A stretch of 64,000 nucleotides of DNA. Source: Streptomyces sp. NBC_01217 (GTDB lineage: Bacteria; Actinomycetota; Actinomycetes; Streptomycetales; Streptomycetaceae). The notes beneath the pieces were generated by a model. It saw only the letters and a program-made list of their open reading frames with translations. It was not told the DNA's origin and ran no database searches. Below, in pieces: positions 54,609 through 63,940 of the stretch. Position 1 is the first letter of the stretch, and each line of letters starts with the position of its first letter. The position numbers and the translations under genes were made by a program. The stretch spans positions 3,348,001 through 3,412,000 of the forward strand of contig NZ_CP108538.1 of assembly GCF_035994185.1 (NCBI RefSeq). The letters run 5' to 3'.

Positions 54609-55067
54609 TTACCGAAAGTACTTGTCGATCTTGGAGGCGGAAACGGACGCATCGGCCCCGGGGGCGACGGGCCCGACGATGCGCATCTGTGCCTCGATCC
54701 ATTCGTCATCGGCCTTGCTTGAGGCCTTCGTGTAGTCGAGGTGGTTGGAGATGTGCGCGCACGCCTGGAGGAGGGTCTTCACCTGCGTCTCCCAGGTGCG
54801 GTTCACCTCGGCGAGCGCCGCGCCGGTTTCGAAGCCGTCGCCCTTCAGGCTCGTGCCGGCGGTCTCGCTCGCCGCGTTCGCGTGCTTGCCGCCCGGTTCG
54901 AGGCCGTTGAAAAGCCCATAGGCGGCGTGGCCGATACCCCCTAGCTCGTCGTCCGCGACCACGTAGTCGGCCGATCCCTTCGCCGGCGTCGAACCGCCGG
55001 TGCTGCCGGCCTGGTTCAGCCTCATGGCGACGGCCTTCTCCGCGGCCCACTCGTCTTCGAACGACAT
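54609..55067 (-). CDS. Small helical protein of cassette 2
   Basis: A 152-residue paralogue of the protein at 47803. ATG 55067 ([20 protein letters not shown]) aligns with the cassette 1 start. It shares [13 protein letters not shown] and [16 protein letters not shown]. Thirteen bases separate it from the large cassette 2 gene. As in cassette 1, no signal peptide is visible. Confidence 0.82.
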   Translation of the reverse strand: MSFEDEWAAEKAVAMRLNQAGSTGGSTPAKGSADYVVADDELGGIGHAAYGLFNGLEPGGKHANAASETAGTSLKGDGFETGAALAEVNRTWETQVKTLLQACAHISNHLDYTKASSKADDEWIEAQMRIVGPVAPGADASVSASKIDKYFR

Positions 55068-55167
55068 CGTCCACAACCCCGTGTTCCTGAACAGAAAGTT
55101 GCCCCGCACGCCACGCTACCCATGTGATCAAACGATCCGCGACAGGCGATCAATCATATGTACGGGT

Positions 55168-55426
55168 TCTTCATGGGCCGCCCAACTGCGCTACGGCCTC
55201 GCGCTGGACGAATGCCTCCCGATCGCCACCGGGATCACCGAAGGAGCCTGCCGCCCCCTGGTCAAAGACCGGCGCGACATCACCGGCGCACGCTGGCCTC
55301 TCCCGCGCCGAGGCGGTCCTGAAACTCCGCGCCCTGCGCAGCAACGGCGACTTCGACGTCTACTGGGTCCGGCACGAGAAGCAGGAGCTCACCCGCAGCC
55401 ACCAGGCCCGCCACCTCCACACCTGA
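55168..55426 (+). mobile_element. ISKra4-family transposase remnant
   Basis: Only the C-terminal end of a transposase is present, in two frames: [35 protein letters not shown], then [20 protein letters not shown] and a TGA at 55424-55426. These are the conserved end of ISKra4-type transposases (IATGVIEGACRHLVKDR in intact members, from memory). At least one frameshift and loss of the 5' part show it is dead. It sits between cassette 2 and the mycosin operon and marks past rearrangement. Confidence 0.78.
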
Positions 55427-55469
55427 TCGGCAGAACCCTCATTGGATCTGCACCCAAATGAGAACGACT

Positions 55470-56834
55470 TCAGTTGCGCGACCCATCGCCGTGCGGAGGG
55501 GGCGCGTAGGCGGGGTGCGTGGGCTGCTGCTGCGGCTGGGGTTGCTGGTAGGGGTACGGGTACGGAGGTTGGTGCGGGTACGCGGGCGGGGCTGCTGCGG
55601 TGGCCTTGCGGCGGCGGGAGCGGATGGCCAGGGCTGCGGCCACTACGCCGATGAGTGCGACTGCGCCGATACCCAGGCCGATCCACAGACCTGTGTTGCT
55701 GCTGTCGTCGTCGTACGCCGGTGCTGCGGCAGCGGGCTTGTCGGCGTCCTCCGAGCCTCCGGTCGCCTTGGAGGGCTTGGCCGAGGGGCTGGGGGTCTCG
55801 GCCGCCGCCAGATCGGGGAGCGGGTACACGTCGGCCGGGCCGGGGTCGCCCGGGGTCTTCAGGGCGATGCGGGGGCGGACCGCGCCGTACCCGACGTAGT
55901 CGTTGCGCTTCGCACCGCTGGTCGGTCCGCCTGCCGTGTTCAACATGACGCGGAGGACCTGGTTGTTGGTCCAGTCGGGATGCTTGGACCAGATGAGGGC
56001 GGCGGAGGCGGAAGCGATGGCGGTGGCATCGCTGGTTCCGCTCGTCTTGCACAACTGGGTTCCACCTGTGCAGGGGTGGACCATGTCGATTCCGGGAGCC
56101 GAGAGGTCCACTTGCGCACCATGCTGAGATTCTTCGGTCTTCTTGGCGTTCCTGCCAAGCGCCCCGACGCCGACAACACCGGGAGTTGCTGCTGGATACT
56201 CCAGCCCATTCCCCTTATCCCCAGCATTTCCCACTGCAGCAAAAATGAGCGACCCTTTTTCGATCGCATATTTCACTGCATCCGAAATCTCCCGTGAGCC
56301 AATTTCGTCACCTTGCGAGATATTGATAACCTTGGCACCATTGTCCACTGCGAAATGGATACCTGCAGACACATCCTCGCTAAAATTCACACTCCCCGTG
56401 GCGCCATTTACCCTTCCAGTGTCGTCCCTTAGACGAATTGGCAGGATTTTTGCTCCCGGAGCGAGCCCGAATGCACCATCACCTCCGCCCGACTTTCCCG
56501 TTCCTGCGATCAGGCCAGCCATGGCCGTTCCGTGGGAGTCATAGTCGACCCGTTCGTCACCGGGCGATCCAGGCGCCAGATCCAGCCCCTTGAGCACCTG
56601 TCCAAGAAGGTCAGGATTTGTGGCATCCACACCGGTGTCGATGACTGCAACCGTCACATTTTTCCCGGTACTTGACTCCCACATCTGCTCAGCCTTCATG
56701 GTGTCCAGGTGCCACTGCCTTGAACGCACAGAATCTGCAGATGCAGGGACCGCTCCAACCAGTAGCAGCCCCAAAGCGGCGGACGCCACAGTTCCGAAGC
56801 GAGAAACTCTCGCGCGGCTACTACTGGTATACAT
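55470..56834 (-). CDS. Mycosin-like S8 serine protease (type VII secretion associated)
   Basis: A 454-residue subtilase with a signal peptide (LGLLLVGAVPASA) and the S8 triad: D66 in VAVIDTGVD, H101 in DYDSHGTAMAG, S268 in KTSGTSDATAIASASAAL. Two cysteines (C255, C262) flank the active-site serine region as in mycosins. A single C-terminal membrane helix (GLWIGLGIGAVALIGVVAAA) and a Pro/Tyr-rich cytoplasmic tail complete the mycosin plan. It should face the outside. No ESX core genes lie in the window. It is last in a three-gene operon. Confidence 0.9.
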   Translation of the reverse strand: MYTSSSRARVSRFGTVASAALGLLLVGAVPASADSVRSRQWHLDTMKAEQMWESSTGKNVTVAVIDTGVDATNPDLLGQVLKGLDLAPGSPGDERVDYDSHGTAMAGLIAGTGKSGGGDGAFGLAPGAKILPIRLRDDTGRVNGATGSVNFSEDVSAGIHFAVDNGAKVINISQGDEIGSREISDAVKYAIEKGSLIFAAVGNAGDKGNGLEYPAATPGVVGVGALGRNAKKTEESQHGAQVDLSAPGIDMVHPCTGGTQLCKTSGTSDATAIASASAALIWSKHPDWTNNQVLRVMLNTAGGPTSGAKRNDYVGYGAVRPRIALKTPGDPGPADVYPLPDLAAAETPSPSAKPSKATGGSEDADKPAAAAPAYDDDSSNTGLWIGLGIGAVALIGVVAAALAIRSRRRKATAAAPPAYPHQPPYPYPYQQPQPQQQPTHPAYAPPPHGDGSRN

Positions 56835-56862
56835 GCAATCCCTTTCAATGAATTCGAGCCAT

Positions 56863-58314
56863 TCAGTCGATCACTGGGGGCACTACACGCCGCCCGTTGG
56901 GCTGCCAGGTCTCCTCATCCTCTGTGAGGTAATCCGGCCTCTCTTCCCGCTCATTACGACGGGAATCACCCTGGCGCTGCGGAGTAACTGCGCCCGCCCG
57001 TCCTGCCGGTCCCCCAGCACCCACCCCCTCAGTTCCCCGCACCAAACCGGTGCCGCCTGGAGTGAAGGGGCGAGCGCTCGCGCGTCCAAACTGCTGTGAG
57101 CGGCCACCCACCACTCCACCGGTCTCACCCGCCAGACGTCGACCGCCGACAATGCCGCTTTGACCGCCACCGATGCCGCCCGCACCCATACCGTGCCCCA
57201 TTGGCGCACGGCCGGATTGGGTTCCCTCGCCCCCGATCACGGTGCCGCGAGGAAGGCCACCCGTCGGCCGACCGGAAGTCTGCGGAGCCGGACGGCCACC
57301 AACAATGCCGTCACCGCCTGCTGGTCGGCCGAGCGGCCCGATGCCCGGACCTACCCTGCCGGCCGAGGTCACTGGCTGGCGCACACCTCCCGGATTCCTG
57401 CCGCCGCCAGTCGTCGCCGGTGGCGAGACGGGGCTCGTGCTGACGATGGGAGGAACTGCCCCAAGTGCAGGAGTACCAGTGCGGTCGGCCGTTCCTCCGC
57501 TGGGCACAGCCGGGGGAGTCACCGGCGTCACCGCTGACGTATCCGGCAACACAGCAACGCTGTCTATGTCCATACCTACCGGTCGCGACACCGCATGAAC
57601 TGCCGATGAGGGCGTGCTTGCCGTCCCGGACTGGGTTACTGCTCCGCCTTCCGGCTCAGGACCGCGCACAGACGCAGTGGCACGGCCCACATGACCCTCT
57701 GCAGCGCCGGATGCTCCTCCATCCCGTTGCAGATGCTCTCCACTTCCCGCCCTGTCTCCGGCACCGTCCGGCGCGATCACCTCCGGCATGGCCGGAAATA
57801 CCGGCTTCTCCAGAGACGCCATCTGCAACGACGAGAAGCTGTACGTCTGCGACAGCCTCCGCATCTGCGCGGCCGCATCTGCGCGGTTCCTCTGCCCGGA
57901 CTCGATCAGCGTCTCTGCGGACTTCTTCTCCACTGCCGACGCGTCCGGGTCGTTCCGTGCGGCGAGAGCTGCCTCCAGCTTCGCCTGCGCGCCCGCTTCC
58001 GTCCTAGGGATCGATGTCTGCGCCGATGCAATCGCATTCGACGCCTCACCGAGCCACTTCGAGACGCCCTCGCTGTAGTCCCCAAGGCGCAGCGTCGCGT
58101 TGGCCAGGTCCGCGCTCCATGTGCGGAAGGCGTCGGCTCCTTTGCCCTTCCACTCCACCCATTGCGGACGGACCTTCAAGTCCTCGGCGATCTTGCGGAT
58201 CTCGGAGGCCGCGCTCACCAGACGGTCCGCCGCGGCCTGGATCTCGCCGCTGTTGGCGTGGTCCAGCCAGTCCAGCATCTCCTCGTGAGTCTTTTTGTCG
58301 AAATCCGTACCCAT
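56863..58314 (-). CDS. WXG/PPE-like protein with long Gly/Pro-rich tail
   Basis: A 483-residue protein. Residues 1-160 are helical with a W-x-G motif at W55-K-G57 (QWVEWKGKGADAFRTW), as in WXG100/PPE type VII substrates. Residues 190-450 are low-complexity Gly/Pro/Ser sequence, and the end has the acidic motif RPDYLTEDEETW followed by NGRRVVPPVID. The combination is found in Streptomyces ESX-associated clusters as I recall. The mycosin gene follows 28 bases later. Confidence 0.85.
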   Translation of the reverse strand: MGTDFDKKTHEEMLDWLDHANSGEIQAAADRLVSAASEIRKIAEDLKVRPQWVEWKGKGADAFRTWSADLANATLRLGDYSEGVSKWLGEASNAIASAQTSIPRTEAGAQAKLEAALAARNDPDASAVEKKSAETLIESGQRNRADAAAQMRRLSQTYSFSSLQMASLEKPVFPAMPEVIAPDGAGDRAGSGEHLQRDGGASGAAEGHVGRATASVRGPEPEGGAVTQSGTASTPSSAVHAVSRPVGMDIDSVAVLPDTSAVTPVTPPAVPSGGTADRTGTPALGAVPPIVSTSPVSPPATTGGGRNPGGVRQPVTSAGRVGPGIGPLGRPAGGDGIVGGRPAPQTSGRPTGGLPRGTVIGGEGTQSGRAPMGHGMGAGGIGGGQSGIVGGRRLAGETGGVVGGRSQQFGRASARPFTPGGTGLVRGTEGVGAGGPAGRAGAVTPQRQGDSRRNEREERPDYLTEDEETWQPNGRRVVPPVID

Positions 58315-58373
58315 GACGCCGTCCCTCTTTCCCCGTCCCCGTCAATCGCGTGCAGAACACACCGTCGTCGGCA

Positions 58374-58904
58374 TCAATAGGCGCCGTCGGACGTGTCCAA
58401 TGGCTTTTCCTGCTTGGCCGTGGACTTGTGCTCCTGCTTCGCCGCAGCGTCCGCCGCGGCCTGCTCGGCCTCGTGGTGGGCGATCGTGCTGCTCTGGATC
58501 GCGCGCATGCGGTCGCGGACGTCCAAGTCGACGTTCTCGTAGCCCTTGTGGGATGCCAGGACCGCGATGCTCATGCCCTCGATGGAGTCGGACAGGAGTT
58601 GGGACAGCCCTTCCAGTTCCTTGACGACCTTGTAGTACGCGCCGTGGAGGCCGTCCGCCTCCGACCACTCGCCCTTGCCGCCGCCGAACCGGCCGCGCCC
58701 CATCGTGTCCTCGCCGACCTTCCCCGGGCCGGCCGGAGATGTCTTGAGGTCGCGCAGGAGTTCGTCTATGCGGTCGCGGAATTTTGTGAACGATGAAAGC
58801 TCGGTGACCAGTTCGCCCACTGCGTTCTGGGCCGCCGCGACGACGCCGCCCAGGACGCCCGGTGGAAACGCTGGTGATTCCGTTCCCGGATCGCTCGGTC
58901 GCAC
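58374..58904 (-). CDS. Helical hypothetical protein upstream of the WXG-like gene
   Basis: A 176-residue protein starting at GTG 58904 with GGGGAGG before it. It is helical throughout (AVGELVTELSSFTKFRDRID, VVKELEGLSQLLSDSIEGMS) with a charged Glu/Lys/Ala-rich end. It is the first gene of the operon with the WXG/PPE-like and mycosin-like genes and may be their partner or chaperone. No catalytic motif. Confidence 0.75.
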   Translation of the reverse strand: MRPSDPGTESPAFPPGVLGGVVAAAQNAVGELVTELSSFTKFRDRIDELLRDLKTSPAGPGKVGEDTMGRGRFGGGKGEWSEADGLHGAYYKVVKELEGLSQLLSDSIEGMSIAVLASHKGYENVDLDVRDRMRAIQSSTIAHHEAEQAAADAAAKQEHKSTAKQEKPLDTSDGAY

Positions 58905-59037
58905 TGCACCCTCCCCCGTTTAGCAACAGCCGATTACCGCTTCGGCCTCAGCTTCGGGGTTCACCTTAGTCAGCGGCGGTGACTGTGTGCATCTCCGGGT
59001 TGCATCTGCAACCCGGATCGCGCCAACCGTGCGGGGA

Positions 59038-61374
59038 TCAGGACTTGGGGGCTGCCACTGCCGCCTGGGGTCTGATGGGGAGGCGGTTTATCGGGCGGCC
59101 GGTGGCGGCTCGTACGGCTGCTGCCACTGCTGCGGGGGACGTCACCACGGGGATCGCCGAGGCGGGCTTGGCGCCGAAGGGGGCGACCACGTCGCGTTCC
59201 TCGATGAGTTTGACGATGCGAATGTCCGGTGCGTCCAGGGCTGTTGGCAGGGCGTAGCCGGTGAGGTCGGGGTGGCGGATCACGCCGCGGGCGCTGCGGA
59301 GGTTTTCGGTGAGGGCGGCGCCGATGCCCTGGGTGATGCCCGCCTCGATACGGGTCGCCAGCTGGGACGGGTTGAGGACGCGGCCGACATCCTGGGCGAC
59401 CGCCATCTCCACGACCCGTACGGAGCCGAGTTCGATGTCGACGTCCACCACCGCGCGGACCGCGCAGAAGGCGAGGCCGACGAAGGCGTCGCCCTGGCCG
59501 GAGTCGTCCAGGGGCTCGGTCGGGTGGGGCCGGCACTGGGCGGTGGCCCAGAGTTCCTTGCCGTCCATCGCCTCCGTGACCGTCGTGGACAGCACCCCGT
59601 CGTACGAGGTGATCTTGCCGCCCGCGATCTGCAGCAGCTCCGTGGACATGCCGAACTTGTGGGCCAGGGGCTGGAGAAGCTGCGTACGGACCATCTTGGC
59701 GGCGCGTTCCACCGCTCCCGCCGAGACCCAGGTGTGGCGGCCGTGCGTCGCCGGGCCCGCAGGGGGCTGGTCGGTGTCGACGGACGCCACGTGGACCTCT
59801 TCGATGCCCAGGGTTTCCTGGACCACCTGACGGGCGAGCGTCGAGAAGCCCTGGCCCGTCTCGACCGCGGCGCAGATGACCGTCGCGATGCCGTCGTGGA
59901 CCCTGACAGTGGCCGTGGAGACCTCGTCGGCGCCCTCCGCCCCGAGCATGTGGACCATGCCCAGCGCATAGCCGACGCCCCGGCGCACCGCGCCCGGCTC
60001 GCCCGCGCCCTCCGGGCCGCCGGGGAGCAGCCAGTCGTCCTCCGGGGCGTCCTTGGGAAGCGTGGGGAGGGGGAAGTCCCGTACGGACTGCAGGAGTTCG
60101 GACACCGGTGCCGGGCAGGTCACCGTCTGGCCCGTGGGCAGGATGTCGCCGGTGGACAGGACGTTGCGCAGGCGCAGCTCCGCCGGGTCGATGCCCAGCT
60201 TGGCGGCCAGCTTGTCCATCTGGCCCTCGTACGCCGCGCAGACCTGCATCGCGCCCTCGCCACGCACATGGCCGGACGGCGGGTTGTTCGTACGGACCGC
60301 CCAGCCCTCGATGAAGGCGTGCGGTACGACGTACGGACCGCAGGCGAACGCGACCGCCGCAGCCAGCGATTCGGACGAGGCGTCGGCGTACGCGCCCGCG
60401 TCGAGCAGGATCTGTGCCTCGACCTTCACCAGCCGGCCCTCGGCGTCCGCGTGGTGGCGGTAGCGCAGCAGCGTCGGGTGGCGGTGGGCGTGGCCGAGGA
60501 AGGACTCCTCGCGGGTGGCGGCCAGTTTGACCGGGCAGCCGGTGCGCAGGGCGAGCAGTCCGAGCGGGAGCTGGAAACCGGGGTCCTCCCGGTCGCCGGT
60601 CGCGCCGGGGACTCCCGTGACGACGATCTTCACCCGGTCCGGTTCGAGGCCGAAGCAGGCGGCGGCGAGATCGCGGTCGGCGTGCGGGTCGGTGGAGGCG
60701 GTGTAGATCTCCACGCCGCCGTCGGGGCGGGGCACGGCGAGCCCGGCCTCGGCGCCGATCGGGGCCGGGTCCTGGCGGCCGATGCGGTACAGCCCGTCGA
60801 CGATGACCTCGCCGGTGATGTCCGGGTCGCCGTAGCGCAGCGGGATGTGCCGGATCAGGTTGCCGTCCGGGTGCAGGGGCTCGGCCTCGAATGCCTTCTC
60901 CGGGTCGGTGACCGGTTCGAGCACCTCGTACTCGACTGCGATCGCCGCGGCGGCGAGCCGGGCCGTGTCCGGGTGGTCGGCGGCGACCGCGGCGATCGGC
61001 TCGCCGTGGTGGCGCACCAGGTCGGAGGCGAAGACCGGGCGGTCGACGACCCTGCGCCCGTACGCACCCTCCCCGGGGACGTCCTCGTGCGTGACGACGG
61101 CCCGTACCCCCGGCATCCCGACAGCACCGGAGGTGTCGATCGACAGGATGCGGGCATGCGGGTGCGGGGAGCGCAGGACGGCCGCCCACAGCAGGCCCTC
61201 GGCCCAGAGGTCGGCGGCGTACGGGAAGGTGCCCTCGGTCTTGGCACGCGTGTCGGCGGGCGGGAGGGAGGCGCCGATGCCGAGTGCGGGCGGTTCGGTG
61301 TCGGGGCCCTCGAACGGCGGGGTGGTGATCCGTGTACTGGTCGCGTTGGCAGCGGTGGCTGCGTCGTTGCTCAC
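59038..61374 (-). CDS. Xanthine dehydrogenase family molybdopterin-binding subunit
   Basis: A 778-residue large subunit of the molybdenum hydroxylase family. Recognisable parts include YAADLWAEGLLWAAVLRSPH, DVPGEGAYGRRVVDRPVFAS, TYTASTDPHADRDLA-like and GIEEVHVASVDTDQPPAGPA, and near the end GRVLNPSQLATRIEAGITQG and the VVTSPAAVAAAVRAATGRPI motif. It holds the Mo cofactor that hydroxylates purines or related heterocycles. The start overlaps the end of the 2Fe-2S gene (GTGA). Confidence 0.92.
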   Translation of the reverse strand: MSNDAATAANATSTRITTPPFEGPDTEPPALGIGASLPPADTRAKTEGTFPYAADLWAEGLLWAAVLRSPHPHARILSIDTSGAVGMPGVRAVVTHEDVPGEGAYGRRVVDRPVFASDLVRHHGEPIAAVAADHPDTARLAAAAIAVEYEVLEPVTDPEKAFEAEPLHPDGNLIRHIPLRYGDPDITGEVIVDGLYRIGRQDPAPIGAEAGLAVPRPDGGVEIYTASTDPHADRDLAAACFGLEPDRVKIVVTGVPGATGDREDPGFQLPLGLLALRTGCPVKLAATREESFLGHAHRHPTLLRYRHHADAEGRLVKVEAQILLDAGAYADASSESLAAAVAFACGPYVVPHAFIEGWAVRTNNPPSGHVRGEGAMQVCAAYEGQMDKLAAKLGIDPAELRLRNVLSTGDILPTGQTVTCPAPVSELLQSVRDFPLPTLPKDAPEDDWLLPGGPEGAGEPGAVRRGVGYALGMVHMLGAEGADEVSTATVRVHDGIATVICAAVETGQGFSTLARQVVQETLGIEEVHVASVDTDQPPAGPATHGRHTWVSAGAVERAAKMVRTQLLQPLAHKFGMSTELLQIAGGKITSYDGVLSTTVTEAMDGKELWATAQCRPHPTEPLDDSGQGDAFVGLAFCAVRAVVDVDIELGSVRVVEMAVAQDVGRVLNPSQLATRIEAGITQGIGAALTENLRSARGVIRHPDLTGYALPTALDAPDIRIVKLIEERDVVAPFGAKPASAIPVVTSPAAVAAAVRAATGRPINRLPIRPQAAVAAPKS

Positions 61375-63047
61375 GCCATGCCTCCGTCCTGCGGGTGCGG
61401 CTGGACACTACCGGCGCCGGGGGCGGCCTGGTGCGGGATGCGGGCCTCGTCGGGGCCCGGGGACGCCGGGTCCGGCGAGGCGAGGTCGGTGAGCGCCTCG
61501 CGGCCCGCGATGACCTCGTTCACGGCGTCGAGCACGCCCCGGTAGCCGGAGCAGCGGCAGAGGTTGCCGCAGAGCGCCTGGCGCGTCTCCAGCTCGCTTG
61601 GGGCGTGGTTGCCCTCCAGCAGGTCGTGGACGGTCATGGCCATGCCGGGGATGCAGAAGCCGCACTGGACGGCACCGCACTTGGCGAGGGCGCGCTGGAC
61701 GTCGGACGGCTCGCCGTCAACGGCCAGGCCTTCGACCGTACAGACCTCGCTGCCCGCCGCGGTCGCAGCGGGGACCAGGCAGGAGGCGACCAGACGGCCG
61801 TCCACCTGGACGTTGCAGGCACCGCACTCGCCCTGCGAGCAGCCGTCCTTGGCACCGGCAAGGCCGAGGCGCTCACGGAGCACGTAGAGCAGCGACTCGC
61901 CGATCCAGGCGTCGGTGACGGGGCGGTCGGCGCCGTTCACATGCAGGACGTACGAGGCGGCAGGGTGCTCACTGGGGACGTCGACGGGCTGGGAGTCGAG
62001 GAGCTGGGAGTCGACGGGCTGGGAGTCGGGGAGGTCAGCTTCGGGGAGGTCGGTCTCGTCGGGTTGGGCTTCGAGCGGCTGGGATTCGGGCGGGGTGCTC
62101 TGGAGGGGTACGTCGGGGGGCGTCGCGGTCGTCGTGTCCGGCTCGAAGTCGGCCGCCTCGTCCGCCGGGATCTGTGCCAGGTCCACGCCTGGAGCGGGGG
62201 TGTCCGCGGCAGCGGGCTCCTCCGGTGCCGCCTCGGGGGCCGAGTACGACACGGAGGACGTCACGGGAGGCTCGGGCTCGGGGTCCGCTGCCGGCTGCTG
62301 GGGCGCCCAGGGCGCGGGCGCACCGCCCGGCAGCGTGGCCGGCGGAGTCCGGTCCGCGTACCACTGGGAGGCCAGGGCCGAGGCCGCGAACTCGCCGGAC
62401 TCCTCCGGGAGGTCACCGTCGGCGACCGGAATCGTCCACTGGCCGGTGTGGCCGACGGAGCCGGCCTGCCCGCCGGGGTCGGTGTGGCCGCCGTGGTCGG
62501 TGTGACCGCCGTGGTCGGTGTGGCCGCCGGGGTCGGTGTGACCGCCGTGGTCGGTGTGGCCGCCGTGGTCGGTGTGGTCGGTGTGGCCGCCGAACTCCGT
62601 GGGCTCGGTGAAGTTCCACTGGCCCGTCGCCGCCGACGTCTCCTGGTACTGCTCCTGCTGCTCCTGTGCCTGCTGCTGTTGCGCCTGCGGGTACTCGTAC
62701 CCGTACTGCGGCTGCTGCTGGTTCGCGTCCGGCCAGTGCACCGCGCCGGGGGCCGGCTGCTCCGCTCCCGTACCCCGCTCCCGCTCCTGCTGGCTCTGCG
62801 TCTGCACGACCCAGCTGCCCGTGGCCGCCGGGTCGAGCCCGGCCGCGGGGGTCAGCGGCACGATCATCGGCGGTACGTAGCCCTGGCCGGGCGCGGCCAG
62901 CGGGATGTTCGCCAGGTCCTCCGGCGGCAGGTGGACGAAGGCGGTCGCCTCGGCGTCGTACTCGCCGCTCTGCGGCGTGGGCTGCCAGCCACCGTGCTGC
63001 GGCTGCTCCCGCTGTCCGTGCTGGTCGTTGTGGTCCTCGTTGCTCAC
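61371..63047 (-). CDS. 2Fe-2S subunit of the molybdenum hydroxylase, with long N-terminal extension
   Basis: A 558-residue protein. Only residues 390-540 are the usual subunit: [23 protein letters not shown] for one 2Fe-2S cluster and [13 protein letters not shown] with [12 protein letters not shown] for the other. Normal members have 150-200 residues. The first 380 residues are Gln/Glu/Pro/Gly-rich, with a tract of seven or so HTDHGG-type repeats and a [15 protein letters not shown] repeat. The extension has no signal peptide. Start GTG 63047 overlaps the FAD subunit stop. If the real start lies downstream, part of the extension could be non-coding. Confidence 0.82.
   Translation of the reverse strand: MSNEDHNDQHGQREQPQHGGWQPTPQSGEYDAEATAFVHLPPEDLANIPLAAPGQGYVPPMIVPLTPAAGLDPAATGSWVVQTQSQQERERGTGAEQPAPGAVHWPDANQQQPQYGYEYPQAQQQQAQEQQEQYQETSAATGQWNFTEPTEFGGHTDHTDHGGHTDHGGHTDPGGHTDHGGHTDHGGHTDPGGQAGSVGHTGQWTIPVADGDLPEESGEFAASALASQWYADRTPPATLPGGAPAPWAPQQPAADPEPEPPVTSSVSYSAPEAAPEEPAAADTPAPGVDLAQIPADEAADFEPDTTTATPPDVPLQSTPPESQPLEAQPDETDLPEADLPDSQPVDSQLLDSQPVDVPSEHPAASYVLHVNGADRPVTDAWIGESLLYVLRERLGLAGAKDGCSQGECGACNVQVDGRLVASCLVPAATAAGSEVCTVEGLAVDGEPSDVQRALAKCGAVQCGFCIPGMAMTVHDLLEGNHAPSELETRQALCGNLCRCSGYRGVLDAVNEVIAGREALTDLASPDPASPGPDEARIPHQAAPGAGSVQPHPQDGGMA
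62470..62588 (-). repeat. 18-bp tandem repeats encoding HTDHGG units
   Basis: Six to seven imperfect copies of CCGCCGTGGTCGGTGTGG (plus-strand view) run through the 2Fe-2S subunit extension. Copies with GGGG in place of GTGG encode HTDPGG. Confidence 0.85.
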
Positions 63048-63940
63048 GACAGTGCCCTCCCCAGCGCGCGTCGGGCCAGCGCGGCGACGGTCCGCCGCAG
63101 ATGCAGTACGGCGGGGGACAGCGGTGGCGCCTCTCCCCCGTCGGCGGGCGGTGCCTGGTCCGGGATGCAGGCCGCGGCGACGTACTCGCCGAAGGCGGCC
63201 AGCGCGTCGGGTGCCAGGCCCCGTTCGCCGTCCCAGTCGATCAGCGAGGCGATCCAGCGCTCGGCCTCCAGCGGCCGCAGCGGCATCGGCGCGATGGCGC
63301 CGACCGCGCAGCGCACCCCGCGCCGGGCCGGGTCGAGGACGATCGCGACGGATGCGGTGGCGCGGCCGGGGCCGGTGCGGCCGGTGGCCTTCAGGAAGAC
63401 CTGCGGGGCGTGCAGCAGCGGTACCCGGACGAAGCCGATCAGTTCGGCGGGTTCGAGCATGTCGCGGCCGGCCAGCAGGTGCGAGACCGGGATCTCGCGG
63501 CGGGCGCCGCCCGGGCCCGCGATGACCAGCTCGGCCTCCAGGGCCGCGAGCACCGGCAGGGCGTCACCGGTCGGGGCAGCGGTGGCGATGTTGCCGCCGA
63601 GCGTTCCGGCGTTACGGATCTGGGGCGGGCCCGCGGCACGCGCCGAGGCGGCCAGGGCGGGGATGAGGGCGGCGAAGTCCGGCCGCCCCATGCGCGCGTG
63701 GGTGAGTCCGGCGCCGAGCAGGGCGTGGCCGTCCTGGTAGTGCCAGCCGCGGAGCTCGCTGATCCGGCCGAGTCCGACCAGCCCCGAGGGGCGCAGCAGC
63801 CCCTTGTTGACGGCCGACATCAGGTCTGTACCGCCTGCCACGGGAACGGCGGCAGGCATGGCTCCGAGCGCCGCCACGGCCTCGTCGAGCGAGGCCGGCA
63901 GCGTCACGGACTGCGTCGCCTGCGGTGCGTGCGTGGTCAA
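63044..63940 (-). CDS. FAD-binding subunit of the molybdenum hydroxylase (CoxM type)
   Basis: A 298-residue medium subunit. AAVPVAGGTDLMSAVNKGLL binds FAD, IRNAGTLGGNIATAAPTGDA is the second FAD loop, and AAPTGDALPVLAALEAELVI continues the domain. It passes electrons from the 2Fe-2S subunit to an acceptor. First gene of the FAD, FeS, Mo operon, in CoxMSL order, and it overlaps the next gene. Upstream bases 63941-64000 hold its promoter, with no other feature seen. Confidence 0.92.
   Translation of the reverse strand: MTTHAPQATQSVTLPASLDEAVAALGAMPAAVPVAGGTDLMSAVNKGLLRPSGLVGLGRISELRGWHYQDGHALLGAGLTHARMGRPDFAALIPALAASARAAGPPQIRNAGTLGGNIATAAPTGDALPVLAALEAELVIAGPGGARREIPVSHLLAGRDMLEPAELIGFVRVPLLHAPQVFLKATGRTGPGRATASVAIVLDPARRGVRCAVGAIAPMPLRPLEAERWIASLIDWDGERGLAPDALAAFGEYVAAACIPDQAPPADGGEAPPLSPAVLHLRRTVAALARRALGRALS

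Noticed and set aside
52224..54722. 832-codon plus-strand frame opposite the large cassette 2 gene
   Set aside because: Composition follows the shadow of the paralogous minus-strand gene.
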